Shown here piece by piece: positions 12,253-13,859 of a stretch of DNA of 13,859 nt (position 1 is its first letter; each line of letters starts with the position of its first letter). The stretch spans positions 1-13,859 of the forward strand of contig JAODGR010000026.1 of the NCBI GenBank assembly GCA_025464275.1. The letters run 5' to 3'. The notes below the pieces were generated by a model. That model was not told the DNA's origin. It saw only the letters and a list, made by a program, of their open reading frames with translations, and searched no databases. The DNA comes from Methanosarcinales archaeon (lineage in GTDB: Archaea; Halobacteriota; Syntropharchaeia; Alkanophagales; Methanospirareceae). Position numbers and translations under genes: made by a program.

Positions 12253-13734
12253 ATGGCAGAAGGAGAGGAGGGGTTCCCTTTTGACCTGAACCCGATGTAC
12301 GAGGGTGAGCGGGTAAGGAGAGCGGGCATGTACGTGGAGCTGGGAGGACAGACCAAGCCGGGGTTCGAGCTGGTCATCTTCGAGCCCGACCCGGCGAAGG
12401 TGCGGGATAACGAAGTGACATTGATAGGACCAGACCTGCCGGAGATGGAGGAGGGCGGTACCTACGCGTATGGTATGATATACAAGGTCTACGGTAAGCT
12501 GATAGAGAAGGACCTTGAAGCAGTGATAGAGCGCAGGAATCACGAATATCAGTCCTACATACAGGGATACATGCATCTCAACCAGCGTGCTGAGATATGG
12601 GTGAGAATAAGCAAGGATGCGGTAAAGAAGGGCTTGAAATCACTGAAGCAGATAGCAAAAGCGACGATAATGCTATTCAAATCCGAATTACCGTTCATAG
12701 AGAAGATGGAGGCACTGTACATCACAGATGAAGCGGAAGTAGTGAAGCAGCTGGAGATGGCGAAGAAGATATACGAAGCACGTGACCTGAAGGCGCGGGG
12801 GTTGCATGACGAGGATGTGGATGAATTCTATCAGTGCACTTTATGTCAGTCATTTGCGCCGACCAATGTCTGTGTGGTCTCTCCGGACAGGGTAGCGCTC
12901 TGCGGTGCAATGAGCTGGTTCGATTCCCGTGCCGCTGCACGGGTGGACCCAGAGGGACCCAATGCACCGATACCCAAGGGTGAGTGCATAGACCCGATAG
13001 GAGGTGAGTATACGGGTGTGAACGAGGCAGCGGTACGTCTTTCCGGTGGTGAATATGACTCCATAAAGCTACATTCGTTCCTTGAGAAGCCGCATACAAG
13101 CTGTGGCTGCTTCGAGGTCGCGGGTTTCTATATACCCGAAGTCGACGGGATAGGGTGGATACATCGTGGCTCCAAGGTCTCTGAGACTCCTATTGGTCTC
13201 CCCTTCTCCACCATCGCCGGCTCCGTGGGTGGAGGCAAACAGGTGAGGGGTTTCCTCGGAATCGGGATACAGTACTTCTACAGCTCGAAGTTCATACAGT
13301 ATGACGGTGGCTGGCGGCGTGTGGTATGGATGGCATCAGATTTGAAGGAGCGGGTGAAGGATGCCATACCGGATGAGATGCGGGAGAAGATAGCAACGGA
13401 GAAGGAAGCGGCAGACCTGGAGAGTCTGCGTGAATTCCTGTTGCGGGTTGACCACCCGGTGGTGAAGGGGGTCATCAGAGAAGTGGATGGGAAGAAGATA
13501 ACAGAGGGGTGGGCTGCGGAAGTGGAAGTAGAAGCGGAAGCTGTGATTGCACCGCCTGGAGGTCCACCTGAGGAGGTAGAGCTACCCCCGGGAGAGGCGA
13601 GAGGAGCGGGAGCGGGAGGAGCTGAGCTACCTCTGCCTATATCTGATACAGATATCGCTGCACCCATAAAGATAACGCTGAAGAATGCAGATATAAATAT
13701 AGGGAGGGTCATACTGAGGCGTAAGAAGGAATAA
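12253..13734 (+). CDS. cdhC: Acetyl-CoA decarbonylase/synthase beta subunit
   Basis: CdhC makes or cleaves the C-C bond of acetyl-CoA from CO, a methyl group and CoA within the archaeal ACDS complex (Wood-Ljungdahl pathway). The 493-residue protein begins MAEGEEGFPFDLNPMYEGERV, typical of the family. All six cysteines expected for the Ni-Ni-[4Fe-4S] A-cluster are present: C195, C198, C207, C217, C284 and C286 (CTLCQSFAPTNVC...CGAM...TSCGCFE). Their spacing (3, 9, 10, 67, 2) equals that in bacterial acetyl-CoA synthase as I recall it. VDGIGW, GGGKQ and GIGIQYFYS are further conserved blocks. A low-complexity Glu/Val/Ala/Pro/Gly linker (about 419-460) leads to a short C-terminal module (IKITLKNADINIGRVI). 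No other cdh gene lies upstream, and the downstream neighbour is convergent, so cdhC stands apart here. Confidence 0.97.
   Translation: MAEGEEGFPFDLNPMYEGERVRRAGMYVELGGQTKPGFELVIFEPDPAKVRDNEVTLIGPDLPEMEEGGTYAYGMIYKVYGKLIEKDLEAVIERRNHEYQSYIQGYMHLNQRAEIWVRISKDAVKKGLKSLKQIAKATIMLFKSELPFIEKMEALYITDEAEVVKQLEMAKKIYEARDLKARGLHDEDVDEFYQCTLCQSFAPTNVCVVSPDRVALCGAMSWFDSRAAARVDPEGPNAPIPKGECIDPIGGEYTGVNEAAVRLSGGEYDSIKLHSFLEKPHTSCGCFEVAGFYIPEVDGIGWIHRGSKVSETPIGLPFSTIAGSVGGGKQVRGFLGIGIQYFYSSKFIQYDGGWRRVVWMASDLKERVKDAIPDEMREKIATEKEAADLESLREFLLRVDHPVVKGVIREVDGKKITEGWAAEVEVEAEAVIAPPGGPPEEVELPPGEARGAGAGGAELPLPISDTDIAAPIKITLKNADINIGRVILRRKKE
13519..13542. repeat. Imperfect (GAAG[TC]N)x4 hexamer tract in cdhC
   Basis: Four six-base units encode Glu-Val-Glu-Val-Glu-Ala-Glu-Ala in the linker. 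GGAGCG x2 plus GGAGGA at 13603-13620 encode the nearby Gly-Ala run. Confidence 0.7.
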
Positions 13735-13754
13735 AAAGATAAGATAAGAAGAGG

Positions 13755-13790
13755 AAAAAATCACTTTTTTATCTCTCTCTCCTCTCTTCT
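13755..13790. terminator. A6-TCAC-T6 plus pyrimidine tract, probable cdhC terminator
   Basis: AAAAAA (13755-13760) and TTTTTT (13765-13770) flank TCAC, followed by a C/T tract reaching to about 13793. For plus-strand transcription this gives a U-run, and the short palindrome could also serve the convergent gene. Confidence 0.5.
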
Positions 13791-13794
13791 CCCA

Positions 13795-13859
13795 CTATTT
13801 CTCTTCTCCCCCACTCATACCGAGGAAGAGGAACAGTAGCATCACCAGTGCGAGTGCAA
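13795..13859 (-). CDS. C-terminal end of a membrane protein (partial)
   Basis: On the minus strand a frame open at the window edge reads ALALVMLLFLFLGMSGGEEK and stops with TAG at 13795-13797. A hydrophobic helix followed by a short charged tail looks like the last transmembrane segment of a protein encoded to the right. Only about 21 codons are visible, so no family can be named, and a chance open frame is possible. It is convergent with cdhC. Confidence 0.4.
   Translation of the reverse strand, partial: ALALVMLLFLFLGMSGGEEK

Overview
The window reads as archaeal chromosome, most likely from a methanogen, methane-oxidising or alkane-oxidising relative within the Euryarchaeota/Halobacteriota. 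The evidence is a PCNA sliding clamp, an archaeal-type methionyl-tRNA synthetase, the stand-alone archaeal acetyl-CoA decarbonylase/synthase beta subunit (CdhC), a DUF39 homocysteine-biosynthesis protein with CBS domains, TATA-box promoters about 25-40 bases before starts, and T-run plus pyrimidine-tract terminators. An ANME-1 or Syntrophoarchaeum-like host is my guess from overall flavour and is not proven. Coding density is high: no gene-free stretch exceeds about 160 bases (the longest is 1276-1433), and there are no CRISPR arrays, transposases or integrases.

Layout. (1) 1-1275, minus strand: an exported protein with tandem repeats (cut by the left edge) and a Yip1-like membrane protein. 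(2) 1276-1889: a divergent promoter region, then a small exported protein carrying the same 15-residue peptide twice. (3) 2018-5646, plus strand: metG, tRNA-Ser(CGA), a polytopic membrane protein starting 20 bases after the tRNA, and a UPF0104/AglD-like flippase-family protein. (4) 5643-11159, minus strand, six genes: a class II aldolase, then pcna and rdgB (overlapping by four bases), then a DUF47/PhoU-like protein and a PiT phosphate transporter (12 bases apart), then the DUF39-CBS homocysteine gene, whose stop codon overlaps that of the flippase gene. (5) 11216-13734, plus strand: argF (ornithine carbamoyltransferase) and cdhC, each with its own promoter. (6) From 13795: the last codons of a minus-strand gene that leaves the window.

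Together the genes cover translation, DNA replication with nucleotide-pool cleaning, phosphate uptake, arginine and homocysteine synthesis, and central C1/acetyl-CoA metabolism, an ordinary archaeal core set. I see no defence island or clear new multi-gene system. The less ordinary signals are the peptide-duplicating exported protein with its tandem Shine-Dalgarno leader, short in-frame hexanucleotide tracts in several unrelated genes, a 21-base tandem repeat in the pcna promoter, and a 14-base perfect palindrome before the homocysteine gene.
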